Position numbers and translations under genes: made by a program. A stretch of DNA of 64,000 nt. Source: Dechloromonas aromatica (nom. nud.). GTDB taxonomy: Bacteria > Pseudomonadota > Gammaproteobacteria > Burkholderiales > Rhodocyclaceae. The notes beneath the pieces are model-generated. The model made no database searches, was not told the origin of the DNA, and was given only the letters and a program-made list of their open reading frames with translations. Location of the stretch: assembly GCA_017848965.1 (NCBI GenBank), contig JAFIHA010000045.1:1-64000 (forward strand), in the 5' to 3' direction. Shown here piece by piece: positions 54,474-62,722 of this stretch. Position 1 is the first letter of the stretch. Every line of letters begins with the position of its first letter.

Positions 54474-54914
54474 TCAGTCGAATTTGGGCACCAGACGTGC
54501 CTTTTCGATATTGTTGAATTCGAGTTCCACGTCTTCCTTCTCAAGGCGAAGACCGACCTTGCCGTTCTCGCAGCCGAGCAGCAGCCCCTGGAAGTTGCGG
54601 CGGTTGTTGTGCGGGATGCGCAGCTTGATCTGGATCGACTGACCGGCAAAGCGGGCGAAATCCGCTTCCTTCTTGACCACGCGATCCATGCCCGGCGAGG
54701 AAATCTCGAGCCGGTCGTAATCGATGTTCTCGACCTCGAAGAGGCGCGACAACTGGTTCGAGACCTTGGCGCAGTCTTCGACATCGACGCCACCTTCCTT
54801 GGCCGGCGCATCGATGAAGACGCGGATGGTTCTGCCGCGGGGCGACATCTCGACATCGACGAGCTCGTAGCCGAGGCCGGTCACCGTCGTTTCAAGCAGC
54901 GTATTCAAATCCAT
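54474..54914 (-). CDS. rimP: Ribosome maturation factor RimP
   Basis: 146 residues. N-terminal domain with GYELVDVEMSPRGRTIRVFID and VSNQLSRLFEVE, then LEISSPGMDRVV and a C-terminal SH3-like domain. It helps 30S assembly. The ATG at 54914 is chosen over a GTG two codons upstream. It is the first gene of the rimP-nusA-infB-rbfA-truB-rpsO-pnp operon; a hairpin with a T-tract lies just before the start. Confidence 0.95.
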   Translation of the reverse strand: MDLNTLLETTVTGLGYELVDVEMSPRGRTIRVFIDAPAKEGGVDVEDCAKVSNQLSRLFEVENIDYDRLEISSPGMDRVVKKEADFARFAGQSIQIKLRIPHNNRRNFQGLLLGCENGKVGLRLEKEDVELEFNNIEKARLVPKFD

Positions 54915-54920
54915 AGGCAC

Positions 54921-54945
54921 AAATAAAAAATGGGCGAAACGCCCA
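54921..54945 (-). terminator. Terminator-like hairpin in the rimP leader (possible attenuator)
   Basis: On the minus strand a 6-base stem TGGGCG / CGCCCA with a TTT loop is followed at once by TTTTTTATTT, ending seven bases before the rimP ATG. It is downstream of the predicted operon promoter at 54996-55024, so it would act on the operon's own leader RNA. It could also simply end rluB transcripts. Confidence 0.6.
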
Positions 54946-54963
54946 CCTCAGAAAAATAAGATG

Positions 54964-55024
54964 CCTGCAAAATTGCAGGAGAAACAAACCCGTGAATTAT
55001 AACGGGTTTATTCCCTCCCGACAA
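54964..55024 (-). promoter_or_regulatory. Predicted sigma-70 promoter of the rimP-nusA-infB operon and leader hairpin
   Basis: On the minus strand TTGTCG (55019-55024), a 17-base spacer and a perfect TATAAT (54996-55001) form a good promoter, with transcription starting near 54989. The -10 sits in the loop of an 8-base inverted repeat AAACCCGT / ACGGGTTT (54986-55009). A further 7-base hairpin CCTGCAA / TTGCAGG (54964-54979) lies in the leader. The leader is about 75 bases. Confidence 0.65.
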
Positions 55025-55064
55025 TTGCTTTCGCCGCTTTCCACCGTCCGGCGCGCCTTCCCGG

Positions 55065-56078
55065 TCAGGGTTTGGGCGCCGCCCTGGCTGCGCCCAGCTC
55101 GCGCATCAGCGCCTTGACTTCAGCTTCCTCAAGCTCGTGGCAACGACCGCGCTTCAACTGCGGCGGCAGCACGAACGGACCGTAACGGACACGGATCAGC
55201 CGACTCACCGTGCACCCGACCGCCTCGAACATGCGCCGCACCTCGCGGTTGCGGCCTTCGAACAGGCTCACCCGGTACCACTTGTTGGCGCCTTCGCCAC
55301 CGGCGTCGGTCAGACTGGAAAAATTCGCCGGCCCATCCTCGAGTTCAACCCCCTTGAGCAGTTGCTGCTGCGCTTCGTCAGTCAGTTCCCCGAGAACGCG
55401 CACCGCGTACTCGCGCACCAGTTCCGAGCTCGGATGCATCAGCTTGTTGGCCAGCTCGCCGGAAGTGGTGAACAGCAGCAGGCCGGAGGTGTTGAAGTCG
55501 AGGCGGCCGACCGCGATCCAGCGCCCACCGCGCATCCGCGGCAAGGCGGCGAACACCGACGGACGACCGTCCGGATCGTCGCGCGAGACGATTTCGCCCT
55601 CCGGCTTGTGGTACATCAGCACGCGCGGCGCACGGGCACCTGCCCCGGTGAAGCGGATGTTGATCAGGCGACCGCCGACCTTCACCTTGTCGGTCGGAAT
55701 CACCGACTGGCCAAGCGTCGCCACCTCGCCGTTGACGCTGACCTTGCCGGCGGCGATCCATTCTTCCATCTCGCGCCGCGAACCGACGCCGGCCTGGGCC
55801 AGGATCTTCTGCAGACGCTCCGGCTTGGCCTCGATCAATGGCTTGCCGTTGCGGCCGATGTTGCCGCGATTGGCTCGCCCGGTCTGTGGTTTGCCCTGCC
55901 GCCGAGGCGCCGGCTTGGGCGCCGCCTCGGCGGCGTCCGGCAGATCGTCGCCGGCATCCGGCGCACGCCCGGCGGGCAAGGGCTGGTTGCGCCCGGCACC
56001 ACGGCGCGGCCGCCCGCCAGCCGGGGCTTCAACCGCCCCGCCCGGGGCGCGGAAAGGAGTACGTTTATTGGTTTTCAT
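55065..56078 (-). CDS. rluB: 23S rRNA pseudouridine synthase, RluB type
   Basis: 337 residues. A basic disordered N-terminal tail (about 1-85) precedes an S4 RNA-binding domain ([22 protein letters not shown]) and the RsuA/RluB-type catalytic domain with Asp in [14 protein letters not shown], then [16 protein letters not shown]. It modifies 23S rRNA near position 2605 by family analogy. The start overlaps the end of scpB by 14 bases, so it belongs to the scpA-scpB unit, a conserved arrangement. Confidence 0.92.
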   Translation of the reverse strand: MKTNKRTPFRAPGGAVEAPAGGRPRRGAGRNQPLPAGRAPDAGDDLPDAAEAAPKPAPRRQGKPQTGRANRGNIGRNGKPLIEAKPERLQKILAQAGVGSRREMEEWIAAGKVSVNGEVATLGQSVIPTDKVKVGGRLINIRFTGAGARAPRVLMYHKPEGEIVSRDDPDGRPSVFAALPRMRGGRWIAVGRLDFNTSGLLLFTTSGELANKLMHPSSELVREYAVRVLGELTDEAQQQLLKGVELEDGPANFSSLTDAGGEGANKWYRVSLFEGRNREVRRMFEAVGCTVSRLIRVRYGPFVLPPQLKRGRCHELEEAEVKALMRELGAARAAPKP

Positions 56079-56610
56079 GAGTCAGCTCCAGTGTCTGGCT
56101 GATTTGCTCCAGCGGCGGCAGTTCGCTGACGCTACGCAGGCCCAGATCATCGAGAAATTGTTTGGTCGTGGCAAACAGCGCCGGTCGACCGGGGGTGTCG
56201 CGGTGGCCGACGACGTCGATCCAGCCACGCTCTTCAAGGGTTTTGACGACATTCGGATTGACCGCGACGCCGCGGATCTCCTCGATGTCGCCACGCGTCA
56301 CCGGCTGCCGGTAGGCGATGATGGCCAGCGTTTCCAGCACGGCACGCGAGTATTTCGGCGGCTTTTCCGGATTCAGCCGCTCGAGGTAAGGCAGGAATTC
56401 GGCGCGCGTCCGGAAACGCCAGCCGGACGCCAGTTGCACCAGCTCGACCGGGCGCTCGGCCCATTCGGCACGAATCTGGTCGAGCAGCTTCCTGAGCGTT
56501 TCCGACGACAGTTCCTCGTCGAACAGCTTTTTCATGTCGTGCGTCGTCAGTGGCTCGCGGGTGGCGAGCAGCGCCGCTTCAAGCACCTTCTTGATCAGGC
56601 TCGCCGCCAT
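56065..56610 (-). CDS. scpB: Segregation and condensation protein B
   Basis: 181 residues with two winged-helix domains: [18 protein letters not shown] and [15 protein letters not shown], then [23 protein letters not shown], the family signature. Part of the Smc-ScpAB condensin. The ATG at 56610 has GGAGGAGGG upstream and lies inside the 3' end of scpA (32-base overlap), implying coupled synthesis of the two partners. Confidence 0.96.
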   Translation of the reverse strand: MAASLIKKVLEAALLATREPLTTHDMKKLFDEELSSETLRKLLDQIRAEWAERPVELVQLASGWRFRTRAEFLPYLERLNPEKPPKYSRAVLETLAIIAYRQPVTRGDIEEIRGVAVNPNVVKTLEERGWIDVVGHRDTPGRPALFATTKQFLDDLGLRSVSELPPLEQISQTLELTHENQ

Positions 56611-57451
56611 CGCCCTCCTCCAGCATCGTTTCCTCCGCTTCGCCGTCGCGCAGATTGACGTAGATCGGCGCAAAAGCCTCGGTCTGCGTGATGCGGATCA
56701 GCTTCTCCCGCCCCAGTTCGAGCATGGCAATGAAATGCACGACCAGGCCGGGCGGTCCCATCGCCGGGTCGAACAGCGTCTCGAACTGGACGAAACCGCC
56801 CTTTTCCTGCAAAGCCCGAAGAATGATGCCCATGTGCTCGCGCACCGACAACTCCTCGCGGCTGATCTTGTGGTTGCGCTTCAGGAGCGCCTGGCGGACG
56901 ACCGCCATCCAGGCATCGCGCAGATCGGCCGCCGAGACTTCCGGTAGACGTTCGATCAGCGATTTCTCGACCAGCGTCTCGACCCAGAAGAATTCGCGCT
57001 CCGCCTGCGGCATCGCATTCAGCCGCTGACCGGCGAGCTTCATCTGCTCGTACTCCATCAGCCGGCGCACCAGTTCGGCGCGCGGGTCCTCGGTCTCGTC
57101 GTCGCCGGGCAGCTTGGGGCGCGGCAGCAGCATGCGCGACTTGATCTCGATCAGCATCGCCGCCATCACCAGGTATTCGGCGGCGAGTTCGAGGTTGCTG
57201 GCGCGCATCGCCTCGACGTAATCGAGATACTGCCGGGTCAGCGGCGCCATCGGAATATCGAGGATGTCGACGTTGGCCTTGCGGATCAGGTAGAGCAACA
57301 GGTCGAGCGGCCCCTCGAAGGCGTCGAGCATGATCTCGAGCGCATCCGGCGGGATGTAGAGGTCCTGCGGCAGCGTCTCGAGCGGCTCGCCGTAGATGCG
57401 GGCAACCGGCTCGAACAGCGTCGCCTGCGGCAGGTCGACCGCAAGGTTCAT
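56579..57451 (-). CDS. scpA: Segregation and condensation protein A
   Basis: 290 residues. Kleisin partner of Smc: the N-terminal [25 protein letters not shown] block binds Smc, and the C-terminal winged helix ([28 protein letters not shown]) binds the Smc head. The ATG at 57451 matches the start of conserved sequence. The last 32 bases overlap scpB. Confidence 0.95.
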   Translation of the reverse strand: MNLAVDLPQATLFEPVARIYGEPLETLPQDLYIPPDALEIMLDAFEGPLDLLLYLIRKANVDILDIPMAPLTRQYLDYVEAMRASNLELAAEYLVMAAMLIEIKSRMLLPRPKLPGDDETEDPRAELVRRLMEYEQMKLAGQRLNAMPQAEREFFWVETLVEKSLIERLPEVSAADLRDAWMAVVRQALLKRNHKISREELSVREHMGIILRALQEKGGFVQFETLFDPAMGPPGLVVHFIAMLELGREKLIRITQTEAFAPIYVNLRDGEAEETMLEEGDGGEPDQEGA

Positions 57452-57494
57452 GCGGCAACCGCCGGGCGGCAGTGGCGGAGCGCCGCACTCGCCA

Positions 57495-58697
57495 TCAGTG
57501 GTATTCCAGCCCCATCGACTCGCGCACGTCGCGCATCGTCTCGCGCGCCAGTTCGCGCGCTTTCTCGCAACCGTCGGCAATGATGTTCTTGACCAGCACC
57601 GGATCGTCGAGATACTGCTGGGCGCGCTCGCGCATCGGCGCCTGCTCGCGCAGGATGCCCTCGATCACCGGCTGCTTGCAGTCGATGCAGCCGATGCCGG
57701 CGGTACGGCAGCCTTGCGCCAGCGTCTCGCGCGTCGCCGCGTCGGTATACACCTGGTGCAATTGCCAGACCGGGCAGCGCGCCGGATCGCCGGGATCGGT
57801 GCGACGCACGCGCTGGGTGTCGGTCGGCATCGACTTGACCTTCTTGGCCACCGATTCTTCGGACTCACGCAGGGTGATCGTGTTGTTGTACGACTTCGAC
57901 ATCTTCTGCCCGTCGAGCCCCGGCATCTTCGATTCTTCGGTCAGCAGGTAGCCCGGTTCGACCAGGATCATCTTGCCGGTGCCTTCCAGGAAACCGAACA
58001 GGCGTTCGCGGTCGATCGCCGACAGGTGCTGGATTTCGTTGAGCATGGCTTTACCCTGCTCAAGCGCTTCCTTGTCGCCTTCCTGCTGGAAGCGCGTGCG
58101 CAGCTCCTCGTAGAGGCGAGCCTTCTTGCCGCCCAGCTTCTTGACCGCGTCGCGCGCCTTGTCCTCGAAACCGGGTTCGCGACCGTACATGTGGTTGAAG
58201 CGGCGCGCCAGCTCGCGGGTGAATTCGACGTGCGGAATCTGGTCCTCGCCGACCGGCACCTTGTCGGCGCGGTAGATCAGGATGTCGGCGCTCATCAGCA
58301 GCGGATAGCCGAGGAAACCGTAGGTGGTCAGGTCCTTGCCGGCCAGCTTTTCCTGCTGGTCCTTGTAGGTCGGCACCCGCTCCAGCCAGCCGAGCGGCGT
58401 CATCATCGACATCAGCAGGTGCAGTTCGGCGTGCTCAGGGACGCGCGACTGGATGAACAGCGTCGCCTGGTTGGGATCGACGCCGGCTGCCAGCCAGTCG
58501 ATGACCATGTCCCAGGTCGCCTTTTCGATGCTCTGCGGGTTGTCGTAGTTGGTGGTCAGCGCGTGCCAGTCGGCGACGAAGAAGAGACAGGGATATTCGT
58601 GCTGCAGGCGGACCCAGTTCTTGAGGACGCCGTGGTAATGGCCGAGATGCAGCGCCCCGGTGGGACGCATGCCGGAAAGGACACGTTCTGCGTACAT
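57495..58697 (-). CDS. trpS: Tryptophan-tRNA ligase
   Basis: 400 residues, class I aminoacyl-tRNA synthetase. HIGH-type motif ALHLGH (15-20) and KMSKS in GQKMSKSYNN are present. It belongs to the longer TrpRS type (about 400 rather than 330 residues) found in many beta- and gammaproteobacteria, with an extra C-terminal Cys-containing segment GCIDCK. It starts 12 bases after the M50 protease gene on the same strand. Confidence 0.97.
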   Translation of the reverse strand: MYAERVLSGMRPTGALHLGHYHGVLKNWVRLQHEYPCLFFVADWHALTTNYDNPQSIEKATWDMVIDWLAAGVDPNQATLFIQSRVPEHAELHLLMSMMTPLGWLERVPTYKDQQEKLAGKDLTTYGFLGYPLLMSADILIYRADKVPVGEDQIPHVEFTRELARRFNHMYGREPGFEDKARDAVKKLGGKKARLYEELRTRFQQEGDKEALEQGKAMLNEIQHLSAIDRERLFGFLEGTGKMILVEPGYLLTEESKMPGLDGQKMSKSYNNTITLRESEESVAKKVKSMPTDTQRVRRTDPGDPARCPVWQLHQVYTDAATRETLAQGCRTAGIGCIDCKQPVIEGILREQAPMRERAQQYLDDPVLVKNIIADGCEKARELARETMRDVRESMGLEYH

Positions 58698-58709
58698 AGC
58701 GGTTGTCGT

Positions 58710-59366
58710 TTAGTAAAGACCGAAAAGGAATTCGATGGCGTGCGCCGTGAAGAGCACCAGAGGATTCATGATGTCGCCGAGGATACCGGTGAACAACAGG
58801 ACCAGCAAAATCGGGAAACCCCACGGCTCGATGCGCGAGAACTGCCAGGCCAGCCGGTGCGGCAACAGGCTGACGGCAATCCGCCCGCCGTCGAGCGGCG
58901 GCAACGGCAGCAGGTTGAGGACCATCAGCACGCAGTTGATGATGATGCCGATCTCGGCCATGCGCGCCAGCGGCACCGCGAAGAAATCCGGCACCACCCA
59001 CGACAGCTTGAACATCAGCGCCCAGAAACAGGCCATCGCCAGGTTGGCGGCCGGCCCGGCGGCGGCAACCCAGAGCATGTCCTTCTTGGGCTGGCGCAGC
59101 CGGGTGAAATCCACCGGCACCGGCTTGGCGTAACCAAACAGGAAGTTGCCTGCCGAAAAAATCAGGATCGCCAGCGGAATCAGCACGGTACCCACCGGAT
59201 CGATGTGACGCAGTGGATTGAGGCTGATGCGCCCGAGCTGCCAGGCGGTCGGATCGCCGAAATGGCGGGCCGCGTAACCGTGCGCCGCCTCGTGCAGGGT
59301 GATCGCGAAAACCACCGGCAGCGCGGCGATGGCGATGGTCTGGATCAGCGCATTGATGTCGAGCAT
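58710..59366 (-). CDS. Site-2 protease family (M50) membrane metalloprotease
   Basis: 218 residues with about five or six membrane helices. The zinc site HEAAH is at residues 25-29 in the first helix, and the third ligand is in LPPLDGGRIAVSLL. NPLRHIDPVGTVLIP is typical of the short FtsH-unrelated M50 group that lacks a PDZ domain. It cleaves within the membrane; the substrate is unknown. The ATG at 59366 is two bases past the YciO-type stop; a TTG two codons upstream is less likely. Confidence 0.9.
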   Translation of the reverse strand: MLDINALIQTIAIAALPVVFAITLHEAAHGYAARHFGDPTAWQLGRISLNPLRHIDPVGTVLIPLAILIFSAGNFLFGYAKPVPVDFTRLRQPKKDMLWVAAAGPAANLAMACFWALMFKLSWVVPDFFAVPLARMAEIGIIINCVLMVLNLLPLPPLDGGRIAVSLLPHRLAWQFSRIEPWGFPILLVLLFTGILGDIMNPLVLFTAHAIEFLFGLY

Positions 59367-59368
59367 GT

Positions 59369-59995
59369 TCAATCCAGCCCAAAGGGCGCCAGCGGCCCGC
59401 GCCCGGCGCGAACCAGCTCGGGCGAAGGCCCGGTCAGGTCAACGACAGTGGTCGGTTCGATGCCGCAGGGGCCGCTGTCGAGGATCAGTTCGAGCTGCTC
59501 GTCGAGGCGATCCTGGATTTCCCAGCCCTCGGTGAGCGGCGCGTCGTCGCCCGGCAACTGCAGCGTGGTCGTCAGCAAGGGCTCGTTCAGCTCCTCAAGC
59601 AGCGCGAGCGCCACCGCGTGCGCCGGCACGCGCAGGCCGATCGTCTTGCGCTTCGGATGCAGCACGCGGCGCGGCAACTCCTTGCTGCCTTCGAGGATGA
59701 AGACGTAGCAACCGGGCGTCGTCGCCTTGAGCAAGCGGTACTGCGCGTTATCGACGCGAGCGTAGGTGGCAATCTCCGAGAGGTCGCGCACCATCAGCGT
59801 CAGATGATGGCGCTCGTCCATCTGCCGGATCTGGCGGATGCGGTCCATCGCCTCCTTGTCGCCGAGATGGCAGGCCAAGGCATACGAGGAATCGGTCGGC
59901 ACGGCGACGATCGCCCCGTTGCGGATGAATTCCGCAGCCTGGACGAGCAGTCGCGGTTGCGGGGAATCGGGATGGATATTGACGACGCGGGCCAT
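59369..59995 (-). CDS. Sua5/YciO/YrdC family protein, YciO type
   Basis: 208 residues. The YrdC fold is visible: GAIVAVPTDSSYALACHLGDKEAM, then RHHLTLMVRDLSEIATYA, PGCYVFILEG and IGLRVPAHAVALALL. The members of the family that make threonylcarbamoyl-AMP for tRNA t6A have similar N-termini, but the position next to a PHP-domain gene points to YciO, whose role is less clear. It starts three bases after the PHP gene stop. Confidence 0.87.
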   Translation of the reverse strand: MARVVNIHPDSPQPRLLVQAAEFIRNGAIVAVPTDSSYALACHLGDKEAMDRIRQIRQMDERHHLTLMVRDLSEIATYARVDNAQYRLLKATTPGCYVFILEGSKELPRRVLHPKRKTIGLRVPAHAVALALLEELNEPLLTTTLQLPGDDAPLTEGWEIQDRLDEQLELILDSGPCGIEPTTVVDLTGPSPELVRAGRGPLAPFGLD

Positions 59996-59998
59996 GAT

Positions 59999-60838
59999 TC
60001 AATGAAAAAGACGCCACACCGGCTTGAGGTCCGGGGGCAGTTGAAAGGCGCGACCGAGTTCGACGTGGCTTTCTTCCGGCCCGTGAAAATCCGAACCGCG
60101 CGACGCGTGAAAGGCGTAATGCCGCGCCAGGCGGGCGAAATGCAGGACGTGGTCGGGCGAATGGCTGCCGCTCGACACCTCGATCGCCTGACCGCCGAGA
60201 TCCTTGAACTCATCGAGGAACTTGCGCATGTCGCCGCCCGACATCTTGTAGCGCCCGGGATGCGCCACCACGGCAACGCCGCCGGCAGCGCGGATCCAGC
60301 TCACAGCATCGGCCAGCGTTGCCCAGCGGTGATCGACGTAACCCGGCTTGCCCGGCGTCAGGTAATGCTGGAAAACGCCGGAAATGTCGCGGGCGATGCC
60401 GATCGACACCAGATAGCGGGCGAAATGGGCGCGCGAGATCAGGTTCGGATTGGTCACATAACCGAGCGCACCTTCGTAAACACCGGAAATGCCGATCTTT
60501 GCCAGCGCCTCGCCCATCCGCCGGGCGCGCTCGACACGGCCGCCGCGCAGACTTTCGAGACCGCCGACCAGCGCCGGATGCGCGGGATCGAAGGCAAGGC
60601 CGACGATATGGATCGGCATTTCCCGCCACTCGATCGAGATTTCCACGCCATTGACAAAGCCCATGCCGGCCGCTGCAGCCGCTTCAGCCGCCTCGGCCAG
60701 GCCGCCGATGTCGTCGTGATCAGTCAGCGCCCAGCAATCGACACCGTTCGCCGCCGCCCGGCGGGCGACCTCCGCAGGCGCCAACAGGCCGTCGGAAACC
60801 GAGGAATGGCAATGGAAATCGAAATTGGCTGGGGTCAC
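59999..60838 (-). CDS. PHP-domain nuclease, RNase AM (YciV)-like
   Basis: 279 residues. The PHP metal site motifs are FDFHCHSSVSDG, WALTDHDD, VVAHPGRYKM and SDFHG. The family includes E. coli YciV/RNase AM, a 5'-to-3' exonuclease that trims 23S rRNA, and is next to yciO in many proteobacteria as here. The GTG at 60838 is taken because the HCH motif normally lies near the N-terminus; an ATG 30 codons upstream has no homology between. No good Shine-Dalgarno is visible for either. Confidence 0.85.
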   Translation of the reverse strand: MTPANFDFHCHSSVSDGLLAPAEVARRAAANGVDCWALTDHDDIGGLAEAAEAAAAAGMGFVNGVEISIEWREMPIHIVGLAFDPAHPALVGGLESLRGGRVERARRMGEALAKIGISGVYEGALGYVTNPNLISRAHFARYLVSIGIARDISGVFQHYLTPGKPGYVDHRWATLADAVSWIRAAGGVAVVAHPGRYKMSGGDMRKFLDEFKDLGGQAIEVSSGSHSPDHVLHFARLARHYAFHASRGSDFHGPEESHVELGRAFQLPPDLKPVWRLFH

Positions 60839-60916
60839 GGAAATGAGCAAAAAAGCAAACCGGGAGTTTATCACGAAGGCGTGAAGCGGCCGCCGAACCT
60901 TGTGCGGCGCAACAAG

Positions 60917-60945
60917 TTGCTTGGACATTGATCACCGGCTATAGT
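60917..60945 (+). promoter_or_regulatory. Promoter of the gcv operon
   Basis: TTGCTT (60917-60922), 17 bases, TATAGT (60940-60945). The transcript would start near 60952, right before the glycine riboswitch. Confidence 0.6.
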
Positions 60946-60952
60946 GCCAACC

Positions 60953-61130
60953 GTTCCACGGGAGAGCGCAGCGCAAGCTGCCGCCGAAGGCGCAATTTCA
61001 CCCGAAAACGCTCAGGCAAAAGGACCGCGGAACCAGTGGCAGGCCACTGAAACTCTGGAGAGCGATGACGGCCCGCCCGGCTATCATCCACCGATGGGGC
61101 AAATCTCTCAGGTATCAAGGACAGAGGGGT
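60953..61130 (+). promoter_or_regulatory. Tandem glycine riboswitch upstream of gcvT
   Basis: Two aptamers of the gcvT motif are visible. The first has GGGAGAGCGC, GCCGAAGGCGCAA and CGCTCAGGCAAAAGGACCG; the second has CTCTGGAGAGCG, CACCGATGGGGCAAA and CTCTCAGGTATCAAGGACAG. These conserved blocks bind glycine, and gcv genes lie just downstream. It is followed by a terminator that shares its 3' end, so glycine should turn the operon on. Confidence 0.93.
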
Positions 61131-61167
61131 GAAACGCAAGACGCAAGTTTTCCGTTTCACCCCTTTT
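61125..61167 (+). terminator. Expression-platform terminator of the glycine riboswitch
   Basis: AGGGGTGAAACG pairs with CGTTTCACCCCT (12 bp), followed by TTTT (61164-61167). The 5' arm overlaps the last strand of aptamer 2, so ligand binding and terminator folding exclude each other: the typical ON-switch design. A second short hairpin CCGTTT / AAACGG follows at 61168-61185. Confidence 0.8.
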
Positions 61168-61211
61168 CCGTTTCCAGAAACGGCTTTAACAAAAGCCAGC
61201 AAAGGATTGAT

Positions 61212-62303
61212 ATGCTGAAGAAAACAGTGCTCAACGCCGCTCACCGCGCGCTCGGCGCCCGGATGGTCGATTTCGGCGGCTGGGACATGCCGGTCAACTA
61301 CGGCTCGCAGATCGAGGAACACCACGCCGTCCGTAACGATTGCGGCATGTTCGACGTCTCGCACATGTGTCCGGTCGACCTGGTCGGCACCGATTGCCGC
61401 CCCTTCCTGTCGCGCCTGGTCGCCAACGATGTCGCCAAGCTGACGGTTTCCGGCAAGGCGCTCTACTCCGCCATGCTCAACGAGGCCGGCGGCGTCATCG
61501 ACGACCTGATCATCTACTTCCTCACCGACACGCGCTTTCGCATCGTCGTCAATGCCGGCACCGCCGACAAGGACGTCGCCTGGATGCTGGCCAAGGCCGC
61601 CGAGTGGAAGCTGGACGTGACGATCACGCCGCGCCGCGACGGCAACGTGCCGCTCGGCATCATCGCCGTGCAGGGTCCGAATGCCCGAGCCAAGGTCTGG
61701 CAGGTACTACCCCAGGTCAAGGCGGCAACGGAAGGCCTGAAGCCTTTCTTCGCCGCCGAAGTCGACCAGTACTTCATCGCCAGCACTGGCTACACCGGCG
61801 AGGACGGCTACGAGATCATGCTACCGGCCGGCGAAGCCGAAACCATCTGGACCGCCCTCAAGGACGCCGGCGTCGCACCCTGCGGCCTGGGCGCGCGCGA
61901 TACCCTGCGCCTGGAAGCCGGCATGAACCTCTACGGCCAGGACATGGACGAAACCGTCTCGCCGCTCGACGCCGGCCTGGCCTGGACCGTCGCCATGAAG
62001 GACGCGCGCGATTTCGTCGGGCGTGCCGCACTGGCCGCCAACGGTCAGCAGAAGCAGTTCCTCGGTCTGATCCTGCTCGATAAGGGAGTGCTGCGCGGCC
62101 ATCAGAAAGTAATTACCAAACAAGGCGATGGCGAAATTACTTCAGGTAGTTTCTCACCAACGCTACAGCAATCCATCGCCCTCGCCCGGCTGCCGCTCGG
62201 CGTCGCCGCCGGCGACGAAGTCGAGGTCGATATCCGTGGCAAGCTGCTCAAGGCCAAGGTCACCAAACCCGTTTTTGCCCGCAACGGCAAGGCTGTTCAA
62301 TAA
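61212..62303 (+). CDS. gcvT: Glycine cleavage system T protein (aminomethyltransferase)
   Basis: 363 residues. It transfers the methylene group from the aminomethyl-lipoyl H protein to tetrahydrofolate and releases ammonia. Typical blocks: [47 protein letters not shown] and [20 protein letters not shown]. The ATG at 61212 is preceded by AAAGGA; a longer frame starting in the riboswitch is spurious. First gene of gcvT-gcvH-gcvP. Confidence 0.97.
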   Translation: MLKKTVLNAAHRALGARMVDFGGWDMPVNYGSQIEEHHAVRNDCGMFDVSHMCPVDLVGTDCRPFLSRLVANDVAKLTVSGKALYSAMLNEAGGVIDDLIIYFLTDTRFRIVVNAGTADKDVAWMLAKAAEWKLDVTITPRRDGNVPLGIIAVQGPNARAKVWQVLPQVKAATEGLKPFFAAEVDQYFIASTGYTGEDGYEIMLPAGEAETIWTALKDAGVAPCGLGARDTLRLEAGMNLYGQDMDETVSPLDAGLAWTVAMKDARDFVGRAALAANGQQKQFLGLILLDKGVLRGHQKVITKQGDGEITSGSFSPTLQQSIALARLPLGVAAGDEVEVDIRGKLLKAKVTKPVFARNGKAVQ

Positions 62304-62323
62304 CCCCCATTCAGGAGAAAACC

Positions 62324-62710
62324 ATGTCCAACGTCCCGTCCAACCTCAAGTACGCCGCCTCCCACGAATGGGTCCTGAAGAACGAAGACGGTTCCGTCAC
62401 CGTCGGTATCACTGACCACGCGCAGGAAGCGCTGGGCGATCTGGTCTTCGTCGAACTGCCGGAAGTCGGCGCCCATTTCGACAAGGAGCAGGAAATCGCC
62501 GTCGTCGAATCGGTCAAGGCCGCTGCTGACGTCTATGCGCCGCTCGCCGGCACCGTCACCGAAGTCAACCAGGCCGCCGCCGACGCGCCGGAATCGGTGA
62601 ACCAGGACGCCTACACCGCCTGGCTGTTCAAGATGACGCCGGACAACCTGGCCGACGTCGACGCGCTGCTCGACGCCGCCGCCTACCAGGCCGTCGCCGA
62701 CGCCGCCTGA
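62324..62710 (+). CDS. gcvH: Glycine cleavage system H protein
   Basis: 128 residues. Lipoyl-carrier protein; the lipoylated lysine is Lys65 in [15 protein letters not shown]. Typical [16 protein letters not shown] at the start and [13 protein letters not shown]. It has AGGAGA upstream and sits 20 bases after gcvT. It shuttles the aminomethyl group between P and T proteins. Confidence 0.98.
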   Translation: MSNVPSNLKYAASHEWVLKNEDGSVTVGITDHAQEALGDLVFVELPEVGAHFDKEQEIAVVESVKAAADVYAPLAGTVTEVNQAAADAPESVNQDAYTAWLFKMTPDNLADVDALLDAAAYQAVADAA

Positions 62711-62722
62711 GAAGGACCGCCC

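Noticed and set aside
61065..61211. Upstream extension of gcvT by 49 codons
   Set aside because: It would start inside the glycine riboswitch; the ATG at 61212 has a good Shine-Dalgarno and the family start.
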